Positions 56,131 to 64,000 of a stretch of 64,000 bases of DNA are shown here, in pieces. The notes below the pieces were generated by a model. That model was given only the letters and a program-made list of their open reading frames with translations, searched no databases and was not told the origin of the DNA. Position 1 is the first letter of the stretch; each line of letters begins with the position of its first letter. Origin of the DNA: Rhodothalassiaceae bacterium (lineage in GTDB: Bacteria > Pseudomonadota > Alphaproteobacteria > Sphingomonadales > Rhodothalassiaceae); the NCBI GenBank assembly GCA_026004935.1, contig BPKC01000001.1:868001-932000 (forward strand). The letters run 5' to 3'. A program made the translations under genes and the position numbers.

Positions 56131-56647
56131 TGGACCCGCCGGTCGAGCCGGCGGGTGACGAAGTAAGGGTAGGATCCACCGGTCGCGCCGGCGGGTGACG
56201 CTCTCTTTTTTCGTCATTCGCCGCGAAAGCGGCGAATCCAGCCGCCGTGCGTGACGGCTTCGGCATCGGGGATGGGCCCTGCCGCCTGCTGGACCCGCCG
56301 GTCGAGCCGGCGGGTGACGAGAAAGAACTGCCAGCTGGTGAAGGGAAGCGACCGTGCCCGGCAGGCTTGTCGGTTTGCGCGGATTAAGAATGTGCGACGG
56401 CGGGTGACGCACTCCCAAGCGCGTCGTTCGCCGGCCTGACCGGCGAATCCATGAGGCGGTGACACCAGCACCGGCGCCGGCCATCCGCCTGCCAGCGGCT
56501 GGACCGCCGGTCGAGCCGGCGGGTGACGCTCTCTTTTTTCGTCATTCGCCGCGAAAGCGGCGAATCCAGCCGCCGTGCGTGACGGCTTCGGCATCGGGGA
56601 TGGGCCCTGCTGCCTGCTGGACCCGCCGGTCGAGCCGGCGGGTGACG
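56131..56647. repeat. Palindromic element cluster 5
   Basis: The 757-base gap between convergent acyP and the HMG-CoA lyase gene is an array: A (56131-56160), a variant A (56172-56200), C-A doublet 56212-56319, B-A doublet 56422-56528, and C-A doublet 56540-56647. Both C palindromes are preceded by the connector CTCTCTTTTTT after TGACG. The two C-A doublets are identical over about 108 bases except for one linker base. A copies here have a self-complementary TCGAG centre. Bases 56648-56773 hold decayed fragments only. Confidence 0.88.
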
Positions 56648-56773
56648 AAGTGAATGTGGGACTCGCCGCTCGAGCCGGCGGAAAGTGAGGATAGGGGATG
56701 CCTGGGAATCTGAAGAGGTGACCGGCTGCGTGCGTGCCCGCTCGGCCCGGTCCCGTGACCGGTCAGGCCCCGA

Positions 56774-57724
56774 TCACCGTTGACCGGCGGCGGCCCGCCG
56801 GCCGTAGACAGGGCCGGCGCCGGCGCGCGACACCGCGCCGGGCAGCGGATGCCCGAGCACATCCGCCATCCAGCGCGCCGCCGCGATCAGCTTCTCGAGG
56901 TCGAGGCCGGTGCGAATCGCGGAACGCTCGAAGAGATAGACGATGTCCTCGGTGGCCGTGTTGCCGGTCGCCTTCGGCGCAAACGGACAGCCGCCCAGCC
57001 CGCCGAGGCTGGCATCCACGACGCGGGCGCCCGCCCGCCAGGCGGCCCAGGCGTTGGCGACGCCGGTATGGCGGGTGTCGTGGAAATGCGCGCGCAGCGG
57101 GATCCCGGGCACCGCCTCTGCGGCGCGGGCGAAGACCTCCTCGACATCCGTCGGCACCGCGACACCGATCGTGTCCGCGATCCCGATCTCGCGCGGCTCC
57201 GCTTCCGCCAGCCGCCGCACGATCTCGATGACGCGCGCGTGCGGCACCGGCCCGTCGAAGGGATCGCCGAAGCAGACCGAGACGGTGACCTGCGCCGACA
57301 GGCCCTCGGCCTTCGCGCGCCGCACGAGCCGATTGGCCACCTCAACCGATTGCGCCCAGCCCATGCCCTGGTTGCGTTCGCCGAAGCCGTCCGAGGCGAC
57401 CGCCACGCAGCCGATCTCGTCCACCCCGCGCCCGTTCGCGTCGCGGCAGGCGAGCGCACGCTCGAGCCCGCGGTCGTTGAGGACGAGACCGATCCAGGTG
57501 ACGTCACGCCGGTCGGGCAGGCCGGCGACGACGGCCTCGGCGTCCGCCATCTGCGGCACCCGCTTCGGATGGACGAAGCTTGCGACCTCGATGCGGCGCG
57601 CACCCGCCTCGACGAGCCGGGCGATCATCTCGAGCTTGGTCGCGGTCGGCACCACCTCCGGCTCGTTCTGCAGGCCGTCGCGCGGGCCGACTTCGACGAT
57701 CTCGACCTGTGCCTGCCGGGTCAT
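56774..57724 (-). CDS. mvaB: Hydroxymethylglutaryl-CoA lyase
   Basis: A 316-residue TIM-barrel lyase that splits HMG-CoA into acetyl-CoA and acetoacetate at the end of leucine breakdown. It starts with VEIVEVGPRDGLQNEPEVVP (catalytic Arg and metal Asp), then EVASFVHPKRVPQMADAEAV, LRAHFHDTRHTGVANAWAAW (metal His), and the signature GGLGGCPFAPKATGNTATED with the active-site Cys. No other leucine-degradation gene is adjacent. Confidence 0.94.
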   Translation of the reverse strand: MTRQAQVEIVEVGPRDGLQNEPEVVPTATKLEMIARLVEAGARRIEVASFVHPKRVPQMADAEAVVAGLPDRRDVTWIGLVLNDRGLERALACRDANGRGVDEIGCVAVASDGFGERNQGMGWAQSVEVANRLVRRAKAEGLSAQVTVSVCFGDPFDGPVPHARVIEIVRRLAEAEPREIGIADTIGVAVPTDVEEVFARAAEAVPGIPLRAHFHDTRHTGVANAWAAWRAGARVVDASLGGLGGCPFAPKATGNTATEDIVYLFERSAIRTGLDLEKLIAAARWMADVLGHPLPGAVSRAGAGPVYGRRAAAGQR

Positions 57725-57855
57725 GGTTCCGCCTTCCCCTGCAGCTGCCGCGCATCCCCGCCACGTCCCGATTGCCGGGCCGGCCCGGGTCGTGCTAGCG
57801 GCGCGCGGGCGGCGACATGCGCCCGCAGCCGCCGCGGCGGAAGACAGGCGTTAGC

Positions 57856-59112
57856 ATGGAAGAGGTCGCGCGGTCCATGACGGCACTCCTGCCGGAGCTC
57901 GGGCGCGGCGTCGTGCTCGCCGTGTTCGCGGCGGTCTACGTCGGCATGGCGCTGGGCCGCTGGCCGGGGCTCAAGGTCGACCGCAGCGCGATCGCGCTGA
58001 TCGGCGCCGTGCTGGTCGTCGTCTTCGGCGGGCTGCCGGCCGAGCGGCTGACTGCGGCCATCGACTGGGACACGCTCGTCGTCCTCTTCGGGCTGATGCT
58101 GGTCTCGGCGCAGTTCGCGCTCTCGGGCGCCTGGGATGCGCTCGCCTTCCGGATCGCGTATCTGAAGCTCTCGGAGCCGGCCCTTCTTGCGGTGATGATG
58201 ACGGCGGTCGCGGTGCTGTCCGCCGTGCTTCTCAACGACGTCGTCGCCTACGTCGTCCCGCCGGTCCTGATCGCGGCCATGGCGCGCCGGGGTCTCGATC
58301 CGCGCCCCTTCCTCATCGGCCTCATGATGGCGGCCAACATCGGCTCGGCGGCCTCTCCCATCGGCAATCCGCAGAACATCCTGCTGGCCAGCGCGGGGGA
58401 CCTCGGCTTTGCGGCGTTCCTTGAGGCGAACGCCCTGCCGGCCGCGCTCGCACTGGCCATCGCCTGGATCGTCATCGTTCAGGCCTGGCGGGGGCGCTGG
58501 CGGGCGCAGACGCCCGTTGCGGGCGGGCGCGAGGCCGCCTTCCACCGGCGTCATGCCGCCAAGGGGCTCGTCGCGCTCGTGCTGCTGCTCCTTGCGCTCG
58601 CCAGTCCGCTGCCGCGCCCGGCGGCGGTGATGCTGGCGGCGGCCTTCGTGCTGATCAGCCGCGACATCGCGAGCCGCGAGCTGTTCGCGCTCGTCGACTG
58701 GCCGCTGCTGATCCTCTTCGCGAGCCTTTTTCTCGTCACCGACGCCTTCGCGGCCCTGCCCGTCGCACGCGGGCTCGCGGCCGCGATCGCCGAACATCCG
58801 GCCGGCGCGGGCGGCGGGGCGGGGCTTGCCGCGCTGCTCGTGGTCGGCAGCAACACGGTCGGAAACGTGCCGCTGGTCACCCTGCTGCTGGCGCTGATTC
58901 CGCCGCCGTCCGCCGACTGGCTCACGACCGTGGCGCTTTATGCGACGCTGGCCGGGAATCTCCTCGTCACCGGCTCCATCGCCAACATCATCGTGATCGA
59001 GCGGGCGAAGGCGGCCGGCGTCGTCATCGGCTGGGGCATGCATGCGCGTGTCGGCGTGCCGGCGACCCTGGTTGCGCTCGCCGTGGCCGTGGTCATCGCG
59101 GCGGTACGCTGA
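57856..59112 (+). CDS. SLC13/ArsB-NhaD superfamily anion permease
   Basis: A 418-residue inner-membrane transporter with about eleven helices. The ion-transporter signature is MMAANIGSAASPIGNPQNIL, and the pseudo-symmetric second half has LLVVGSNTVGNVPLVTLLLA. Other helices include VVLAVFAAVYVGMALGRWPG and LLILFASLFLVTDAFAALPV. It lacks the arsenite-pump ATPase partner. The substrate could be a dicarboxylate, sulfate or other oxyanion. The ATG at 57856 is used; a second in-frame ATG lies eight codons later. Confidence 0.88.
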   Translation: MEEVARSMTALLPELGRGVVLAVFAAVYVGMALGRWPGLKVDRSAIALIGAVLVVVFGGLPAERLTAAIDWDTLVVLFGLMLVSAQFALSGAWDALAFRIAYLKLSEPALLAVMMTAVAVLSAVLLNDVVAYVVPPVLIAAMARRGLDPRPFLIGLMMAANIGSAASPIGNPQNILLASAGDLGFAAFLEANALPAALALAIAWIVIVQAWRGRWRAQTPVAGGREAAFHRRHAAKGLVALVLLLLALASPLPRPAAVMLAAAFVLISRDIASRELFALVDWPLLILFASLFLVTDAFAALPVARGLAAAIAEHPAGAGGGAGLAALLVVGSNTVGNVPLVTLLLALIPPPSADWLTTVALYATLAGNLLVTGSIANIIVIERAKAAGVVIGWGMHARVGVPATLVALAVAVVIAAVR

Positions 59113-59138
59113 CGCCCCGCTCCCGGGCTTCGCGCCCG

Positions 59139-59492
59139 TCAGCCCACCTCGTTCTCCACCATGAAGCTTTCGCCGCAGCCGCAAAGCGCCGTGGCGTTGG
59201 GATTGTCGAAGACGAAGCCGGTCTCGAAGCGGTCCTCGCGCCAGTCCATCACCGTGCCCTTGAGGTAGGGCAGAGAGGCACGGTCGATGAACAGCGTCAC
59301 CCCCTTGTCGGTGACCGCCACGTCATCGGGACGGGGCGCGTCCACATACTGGATGTCGTACATGAAGCCGGAGCAGCCGGCGACCTTCGTCGTCAGCCGG
59401 ATGCCGGCGGCCGGCGGGTCGCGGCGCGCGAGCAGGGCGCGCACGCGTTCGGCCGCGCGTTCCGTGATCGTGAAGACCTGCTCGTCGGTCAT
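59139..59492 (-). CDS. sufA: Iron-sulfur cluster assembly A-type carrier (SufA/ErpA-like)
   Basis: A 117-residue A-type carrier. The three ligand cysteines are visible: KVAGCSGFMYDIQYVD and ATALCGCGESFMVENE. It is the last gene of the suf operon, 28 bases after the SufT-like gene. The family accepts Fe-S clusters from the SufBCD scaffold and hands them to target proteins. Called sufA from operon position; sequence alone would not separate it from erpA. Confidence 0.93.
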   Translation of the reverse strand: MTDEQVFTITERAAERVRALLARRDPPAAGIRLTTKVAGCSGFMYDIQYVDAPRPDDVAVTDKGVTLFIDRASLPYLKGTVMDWREDRFETGFVFDNPNATALCGCGESFMVENEVG

Positions 59493-59520
59493 GGCGTCCT
59501 CTCCATCTGCGCACGCAGGG

Positions 59521-60057
59521 CTACAAAAGCCCGAGCTCCAGCCGCGCCTCGTCGCTCATCCGCGACATGTCCCAGGGCGGATCCCACACGAGATGGACCT
59601 CCACATCGCGCACGCCTTCCACCCCGAGCAGCCGCGCCTCGACCTCGTAGGGCATGGACTCCGCGACGGGGCAATGCGGCGTCGTCAGCGTCATGATGAC
59701 CTTGACGTCGCCCTCGTCGCTGACCGTGACATCGTAGACGAGCCCGAGGTCGTAGATGTTGACGGGGATCTCGGGATCGTAGATCTGCCGCAGGGCCGCG
59801 ATGATTCGTTCCTTCAGCTCGTCGGCCGTGGGCAGCACGTCGGCGGCGGGAAGCTCCGCCTTCCCTTCCGCTGTGGGAGCCTGTTCGGATGCCTCGGTCC
59901 GCGCCGGCGCCGGCTGCGGCGCGCCCGCCTGCGTGGCCGCGAGCGCATCCTCCTCGGTCTCGCCCTTCAGGAACCGCTCGAGGAATCCCTCTTCCGTCTT
60001 GTGCGACCAGACGGGGCGTTCCGGCTTCTTCTTCCTGCCCGAGAACATGGCTCTCAC
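59521..60057 (-). CDS. sufT: SUF-associated DUF59/MIP18 protein (SufT-like)
   Basis: A 178-residue protein: a basic N-terminus (MFSGRKKKPERPVWSHKTEE), a low-complexity Ala/Pro linker (about 45-75), and a C-terminal MIP18 (DUF59) domain with LRQIYDPEIPVNIYDLGLVY, TLTTPHCPVAESMPYEVEAR and HLVWDPPWDMSRMSDEARLE. The Cys in TPHCP is the conserved one. It is an Fe-S maturation factor. The GTG at 60057 overlaps sufS as GTGA; an ATG nine bases later is possible. Confidence 0.93.
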   Translation of the reverse strand: MRAMFSGRKKKPERPVWSHKTEEGFLERFLKGETEEDALAATQAGAPQPAPARTEASEQAPTAEGKAELPAADVLPTADELKERIIAALRQIYDPEIPVNIYDLGLVYDVTVSDEGDVKVIMTLTTPHCPVAESMPYEVEARLLGVEGVRDVEVHLVWDPPWDMSRMSDEARLELGLL

Positions 60058-61313
60058 CCGAAAATCTTCCGCACCTTGCGCAGGCCCTCGACGAGCTGCG
60101 CGATGTCCTCATCCGTATTGTAGAGGGCGAGCGAGGCCCGCACCGTGCCCGGCACGCCGAAGCGCGCCATCGCCGGCTGGGCGCAGTGATGCCCGGCCCG
60201 TACCGCCACCCCCTCACGGTCGAGAATGGTCGCGATGTCGTGCGGATGCGCGCCCTCCATGACGAAGGAGGTGAGCGGCGCCTTCGCGTCCGCCTCGCCG
60301 ATGATCCTGAGCCCCGGGATCTGCCTGAGTGCGCGTTCCATTTCGGCATGCAGGCGGTGCTCGTGGGTGGCGGCTGCGGCACGGTCGACGCCGGCCAGCC
60401 AGTCGAGCGCGGCGCCGAAGCCGATCACGCCGGCGATGTTGGGCGTGCCCGCCTCGAACTTGTGGGGCAGATCCGCCCAGGTGGTGCCGGCGAAGCTCAC
60501 CTCGTCGATCATGTCGCCGCCGCCCTGCCAGGGCGGCATCGCCTCCAGCAGCGCGCGCCGGCCGTAGAGCACGCCCACCCCCGTCGGCCCGAACAGCTTG
60601 TGGGCGGAGAAGGCGTAGAAGTCCACATCGAGCGCGGCGACGTCGACGTCCATGTGCGGGACCGCCTGCGCGCCGTCCACCAGCACCTTCGCGCCCGCCT
60701 CATGGGCCAGCGCCGCAAGCTCGGCCACCGGCAGGGTGCTGCCGATCGCGTTCGAGACATGGGTGAAGGCGGCGATCTTCACCCGCCCGTCGGCGAGCTT
60801 CGCCCTGAAATCGGCGACGTCGAGCGCACCCGCATCGTCCACGCGCGCCACCCGGATCTCGAGCCCGTATTCCTGGGCCGCGAGCTGCCAGGGCACGATG
60901 TTGGAGTGGTGCTCGATCTCGGTGAGCAGGATGGCGTCACCCCGTTTCATGAAGGCGCGGGCGAAGCAGCGGGCGACGAGATTGATGCTCTCGGTGGTGC
61001 CGCGGGTGAAGACGATCTCCTCGCGGTGCGATGCGTTGAGCAGGCTGCGCACCCGGTCGCGCACGGCCTCGAAGGCCTCGGTCGCGCGCGCCGACAGCTC
61101 GTAGATGCCGCGATGGATGTTGGCGTATTCGGCCTCGTAGAAGCGGGTGATCCGCGCGATCACGGCCGCCGGCTTCTGCGCCGAGGCCGCCGAATCGAGG
61201 AAGGCGAGCCGCCGGCCGTGGGGGCTGGCCTCGGCGAAGATGGGAAACGCCCGGCGCACGGCCTCGACATCGAAGCCGCGGGTGTCGACCCGTGGCAGGC
61301 TGAGCTCGTTCAT
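60054..61313 (-). CDS. sufS: Cysteine desulfurase SufS
   Basis: A 419-residue class V PLP enzyme that supplies sulfur for Fe-S clusters. It shows the N-terminal FPIFAEASPHGRRLAFLDSA, VFTRGTTESINLVARCFARA, the PLP Lys in YAFSAHKLFGPTGVGVLYGR, and the catalytic Cys in AVRAGHHCAQPAMARFGVPG. This RxGHHCAxP form is the SufS (group II) type. It overlaps sufD by ATGA and sufT by GTGA. Confidence 0.96.
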   Translation of the reverse strand: MNELSLPRVDTRGFDVEAVRRAFPIFAEASPHGRRLAFLDSAASAQKPAAVIARITRFYEAEYANIHRGIYELSARATEAFEAVRDRVRSLLNASHREEIVFTRGTTESINLVARCFARAFMKRGDAILLTEIEHHSNIVPWQLAAQEYGLEIRVARVDDAGALDVADFRAKLADGRVKIAAFTHVSNAIGSTLPVAELAALAHEAGAKVLVDGAQAVPHMDVDVAALDVDFYAFSAHKLFGPTGVGVLYGRRALLEAMPPWQGGGDMIDEVSFAGTTWADLPHKFEAGTPNIAGVIGFGAALDWLAGVDRAAAATHEHRLHAEMERALRQIPGLRIIGEADAKAPLTSFVMEGAHPHDIATILDREGVAVRAGHHCAQPAMARFGVPGTVRASLALYNTDEDIAQLVEGLRKVRKIFG

Positions 61314-62614
61314 CGCCCACCCCTCCCGTCCGCCGCCTCGCTGAGCCGCGCGAGCGCCGCCTCCACCACCCGCGCCGATGCGCCGGCGAAGGGATCCTCG
61401 GCCGGCCAGGCCGCGAGCACGTCGGCGACGAAGGCGTGGATCAGCATGCGCCGGGCCTCGCGCGGCGGAAGGCCCCGCGCGAGGAGATAGAAGAACGCGA
61501 GAGGATCCAGCTCGCCCACCGTTGCGCCATGGGCGCAGGCGATCTCGTCGGCGAAGATCTCGAGCTCGGGCTTGAGATCGATCTCGCCGCCGCGGGCGAG
61601 CAGCAGGCCCTTCGCATCCTGGCGCGCGTCGGTGCCGTCGGCTCCGTGCGCGACGTGGACGAGCCCCTGCCAGGCCGCCCGGTCCGCCGCCCCGGCCAGT
61701 GCCCGCAGGCTCTGGCGCGAGACGGTGCGCCCGGCCGCATGCTCGAGCCGGGTGAAGATGTCCGCATGGCCGCCGTCATGCGGCAGGGCCGCAAGAGACA
61801 GCGTCGCCCGCGCGTCCTCGCCCGCCAGCCGCCAGCGGTGCTCGCCGCGGGCAAAGCCGGTGCCGCCCGTCACATGAAGGAGCTCCAGACTCGCCGCCGC
61901 GCCGAGGCTGGCATCGATGCGCAGAAAATGGTGGGCGTCCGCCGCCACCTGCTGGACGACGAGCACGCGCGCCTGCGCGCCCCTGCCCAGCTCGAGCCGC
62001 AGCCGCTCGCTGGCCGCGCGCGAGCGGCCCTCCGCCGCCAGCAGGATGAAAGCCTCGGCCCCGTCCGCGATGCGGACCCGGCTTAGGCCGTGCGCCGCAA
62101 AGTCCCGGGCCGTGGAATGAAGGGCGAGGCGGCGGGGCGAGCCGGCCGCGACCGCGGCGTCGATCCCGTGGGTCGCGAACGCCCGCGCCAGCAGCCAGAC
62201 GGCGTCATCGTCGCCTTCCGCGCCCGCCGGGGGAAGCGTGCCGGCGGGATCATGGATCGTGCCGCAGATCTCCTCATCCGGGCGTGCGACGCAGTGGCCG
62301 TCGAGAAAGCGCAGCGCCGGCACCGCATCGCCCGCCTCCGGTTCCACAGCGTGCAGGCTGCGGGCGAGCCCGGGCAGGAAATCCGCAGGAGCGAGATCCT
62401 TCAGATCCGCGTAGCGCCAGGCTTCGACCTTCGGGCCCGGCAGTCCCGCCTCCGCCGCCGCATGGAAGAGGCGGCGGCGCAGCGCGCGCTCGTCCTCCGG
62501 CACGGGCGCGCGGGCGAACCATTCGTCGGCCGCGCGCGCGGCCCCGAGATCCGCGACACCGGCCGCGGCGCGGTTCGCGGGTGCCGTCGTCGCACCCTCA
62601 GGCAACGGCCGCAT
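61310..62614 (-). CDS. sufD: SufD subunit of the SufBCD scaffold
   Basis: A 434-residue beta-helix protein. It has the N-terminal helical region with AWRYADLKDLAP (a SufD hallmark), a right-handed beta-helix core, and the C-terminal HGATVGELDPLAFFYLLARG followed by LPPREARRMLIHAFVADVLA. The His in AHGATVG is conserved in cluster assembly. The start at 62614 overlaps the sufC 3' end by 17 bases. Confidence 0.95.
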   Translation of the reverse strand: MRPLPEGATTAPANRAAAGVADLGAARAADEWFARAPVPEDERALRRRLFHAAAEAGLPGPKVEAWRYADLKDLAPADFLPGLARSLHAVEPEAGDAVPALRFLDGHCVARPDEEICGTIHDPAGTLPPAGAEGDDDAVWLLARAFATHGIDAAVAAGSPRRLALHSTARDFAAHGLSRVRIADGAEAFILLAAEGRSRAASERLRLELGRGAQARVLVVQQVAADAHHFLRIDASLGAAASLELLHVTGGTGFARGEHRWRLAGEDARATLSLAALPHDGGHADIFTRLEHAAGRTVSRQSLRALAGAADRAAWQGLVHVAHGADGTDARQDAKGLLLARGGEIDLKPELEIFADEIACAHGATVGELDPLAFFYLLARGLPPREARRMLIHAFVADVLAAWPAEDPFAGASARVVEAALARLSEAADGRGGR

Positions 62615-63344
62615 AGCCCTTCTCCTCCAGTTCGCGCGCGAGCTCCGGGCCGCCGGAGCGCAGGATCCGGCCGTCCTGGAGGACATGGACGACGTCGGGC
62701 GCCACATGGTCCAGCAGGCGCTGGTAATGGGTGATGAGCAGGATGCCGCGCCCGGACCCGCGCATGGCGTTGATGCCGGCGGCGACCGTCTTGAGCGCGT
62801 CGATGTCGAGCCCCGAGTCCGTCTCGTCCAGGATCATGAGCCGGGGCTCCAGGAGCAGCATCTGCAGCACCTCGTTGCGCTTCTTCTCGCCGCCCGAGAA
62901 CCCGACGTTCACGGCCCGCTTCAGCATCTCCATGTCGATGCCCAGAAGCTTCGCCTTCTCGCGCACCAGCTTGAGGAAGGATGCGGCGTCCAGCTCCGGC
63001 TCGCCGCGCGCCTTGCGCTGGGCGTTCACGGCCGTGCGCAGGAAATTGAGATTGCTCACCCCCGGAATCTCGACCGGATACTGGAAGCCGAGAAAGACGC
63101 CGGCGGCCGCCCGCTCATGCGGCTCCATCGCCAGCAGATCGCGGCCATCATAAAGCACCCGGCCACCCGTCACCTCGTAGCCCGGCCGGCCCATGAGCGC
63201 GGCCGCCAGCGTCGACTTGCCCGCGCCGTTGGGGCCCATCACGGCATGCACCTCGCCCGGGTCGATGACGAGATCGAGGCCCTTGATGATCTCGGTCTCG
63301 CCGACCGTGACGTGAAGGTCGCGGATCTCGAGCAGATGGGTCAT
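62598..63344 (-). CDS. sufC: SufC ATPase of the SufBCD scaffold
   Basis: A 248-residue soluble ABC ATPase. It has Walker A VHAVMGPNGAGKSTLAAALM, the SufC-specific VFLGFQYPVEIPGVSNLNFL, signature NVGFSGGEKKRNEVLQMLLL, Walker B RLMILDETDSGLDIDALKTV and the switch His in LLITHYQRLLDHV. The ATG at 63344 is 35 bases after the sufB stop. Confidence 0.97.
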   Translation of the reverse strand: MTHLLEIRDLHVTVGETEIIKGLDLVIDPGEVHAVMGPNGAGKSTLAAALMGRPGYEVTGGRVLYDGRDLLAMEPHERAAAGVFLGFQYPVEIPGVSNLNFLRTAVNAQRKARGEPELDAASFLKLVREKAKLLGIDMEMLKRAVNVGFSGGEKKRNEVLQMLLLEPRLMILDETDSGLDIDALKTVAAGINAMRGSGRGILLITHYQRLLDHVAPDVVHVLQDGRILRSGGPELARELEEKGYAAVA

Positions 63345-63379
63345 CTCTCGTCCTGCCTTTCCCGTGCCGTCGTCTCGGC

Positions 63380-64000
63380 TCAGCCGACCGCGCCCTCGAG
63401 CGAGATGCCGAGCAGCTTCTGGGCCTCGACCGCGAATTCCATCGGCAGATGCTGCATCACCTCGCGCGCGAAGCCGTTTACGACGAGCGCCACCGCCGCC
63501 TCCGGATCGAGCCCGCGGGCCATGCAGTAGAAGAGCTGGTCCTCGGAAATGCGCGAGGTGGTCGCCTCGTGCTCCACCTGCGCCGTCGGGTTGCGGACCT
63601 CGATGTAGGGTGTGGTGTGGGCGCCGGCGTGTGGCGAGAGGATGAGGCTGTCGCACTGCGTGTAGTTGCGCGCGCCCTCCGCGCCCGCCAGCACGCGCAC
63701 GAGCCCGCGGTAGGTGTTCTGCGAATGGCCGGCGGAGATTCCCTTCGAGATGATCCGCGAGCGGGTGTTGCGGCCGATGTGGATCATCTTGGTGCCGGTG
63801 TCCGCCTGCTGGCGGTTGTTGGTGACAGCGACCGAGTAGAACTCGCCCACCGATTCGTCGCCCTTCAGGATGCAGCTCGGATACTTCCAGGTGATGGCCG
63901 AGCCCGTCTCCACCTGGGTCCATGAGATCTTGGCCCGCGGGCCCGCGCACAACCCGCGCTTGGTGACGAAGTTGTAAATGCCGCCGCGGCCTTCCGCATC
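63380..64000 (-). CDS. sufB: SufB subunit of the SufBCD scaffold (partial, 5' part outside window)
   Basis: The last 206 residues of SufB are visible; the frame is open through base 64000, so the start lies beyond the window. It begins [20 protein letters not shown], which carries the conserved Cys region, then [40 protein letters not shown], the SufB block [12 protein letters not shown], and [20 protein letters not shown] near the C-terminus. Together with SufC and SufD it builds Fe-S clusters. Confidence 0.97.
   Translation of the reverse strand, partial: DAEGRGGIYNFVTKRGLCAGPRAKISWTQVETGSAITWKYPSCILKGDESVGEFYSVAVTNNRQQADTGTKMIHIGRNTRSRIISKGISAGHSQNTYRGLVRVLAGAEGARNYTQCDSLILSPHAGAHTTPYIEVRNPTAQVEHEATTSRISEDQLFYCMARGLDPEAAVALVVNGFAREVMQHLPMEFAVEAQKLLGISLEGAVG

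Overview
The window is a very G+C-rich (about 70 percent by eye), densely packed chromosomal segment of an alphaproteobacterium. The evidence is conserved neighbourhoods: recA beside alaS, a his operon (hisB-hisH-GNAT-hisA-hisF-hisE) divergent from hslVU, a sufB-C-D-S-T-A operon, pdxH divergent from a DnaJ-like gene followed by fabI-aroC, and an FNR-type regulator with C-x2-C-x7-C spacing. The order or genus cannot be fixed from the sequence alone. No phage, plasmid, CRISPR or complete insertion sequence was seen.

Layout. 0-3.6 kb: ispG, a pabB-pabC fusion and a 59-residue protein. 4.4-11.9 kb: a TonB2-type energy-transduction operon (DUF3450, TtpC-like ExbB, ExbB, two tandem ExbD, TonB, TPR protein) followed by an exported M20 amidohydrolase. 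11.9-20.2 kb: enoyl-CoA hydratase, a ribosome-hibernation-like protein, a DUF3775 protein, an ABC-2 exporter, PhzF, a cation-diffusion facilitator, pdxH, DnaJ-like and YihY. 20.2-27.7 kb: fabI-aroC-hemH-hydrolase-nitrilase-M23-OMP, plus an IMPase on the other strand; six of these genes carry frameshifts. 27.7-35.3 kb: pmbA, a lipoprotein, tRNA-Arg and tRNA-Ala, an unrecognised exported protein broken in a C8 tract, a flavoprotein reductase, cytochrome c and a His-rich protein. 35.8-45.7 kb: a LuxR regulator, recA, alaS, msrA, a small zinc protein, an ABC ATPase and nadB. 46.6-52.4 kb: his and hslVU. 53-59.1 kb: YqjE/YqjD-like envelope proteins, an FNR regulator, a membrane protein, acylphosphatase, HMG-CoA lyase and an anion permease. 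59.1-64 kb: the suf operon, with sufB running off the end.

The most unusual non-coding signal is a family of composite palindromic elements. Each has two inverted copies of a roughly 30-nt palindrome whose 5' ends lie about 78 nt apart, giving elements of about 108 nt that resemble REP doublets (REPINs). They are tandemly arrayed with an 11-nt pyrimidine-rich connector. They occur in all five long gaps between convergent protein genes and in no other gap. Array polarity flips between 42.6 and 45.8 kb. A second striking signal is a 66-nt stretch identical between the two tandem exbD genes, which differ elsewhere.

Most operons use 4-bp ATGA or GTGA stop/start overlaps, which helped choose starts. 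Clear sigma-70-like promoters were found for recA, hisB, hslV and both tRNA genes. The frameshifts at 21.7-27.4 kb hit housekeeping genes (aroC, hemH) and nearly all are explained by single extra bases, so sequence error is more likely than gene decay.
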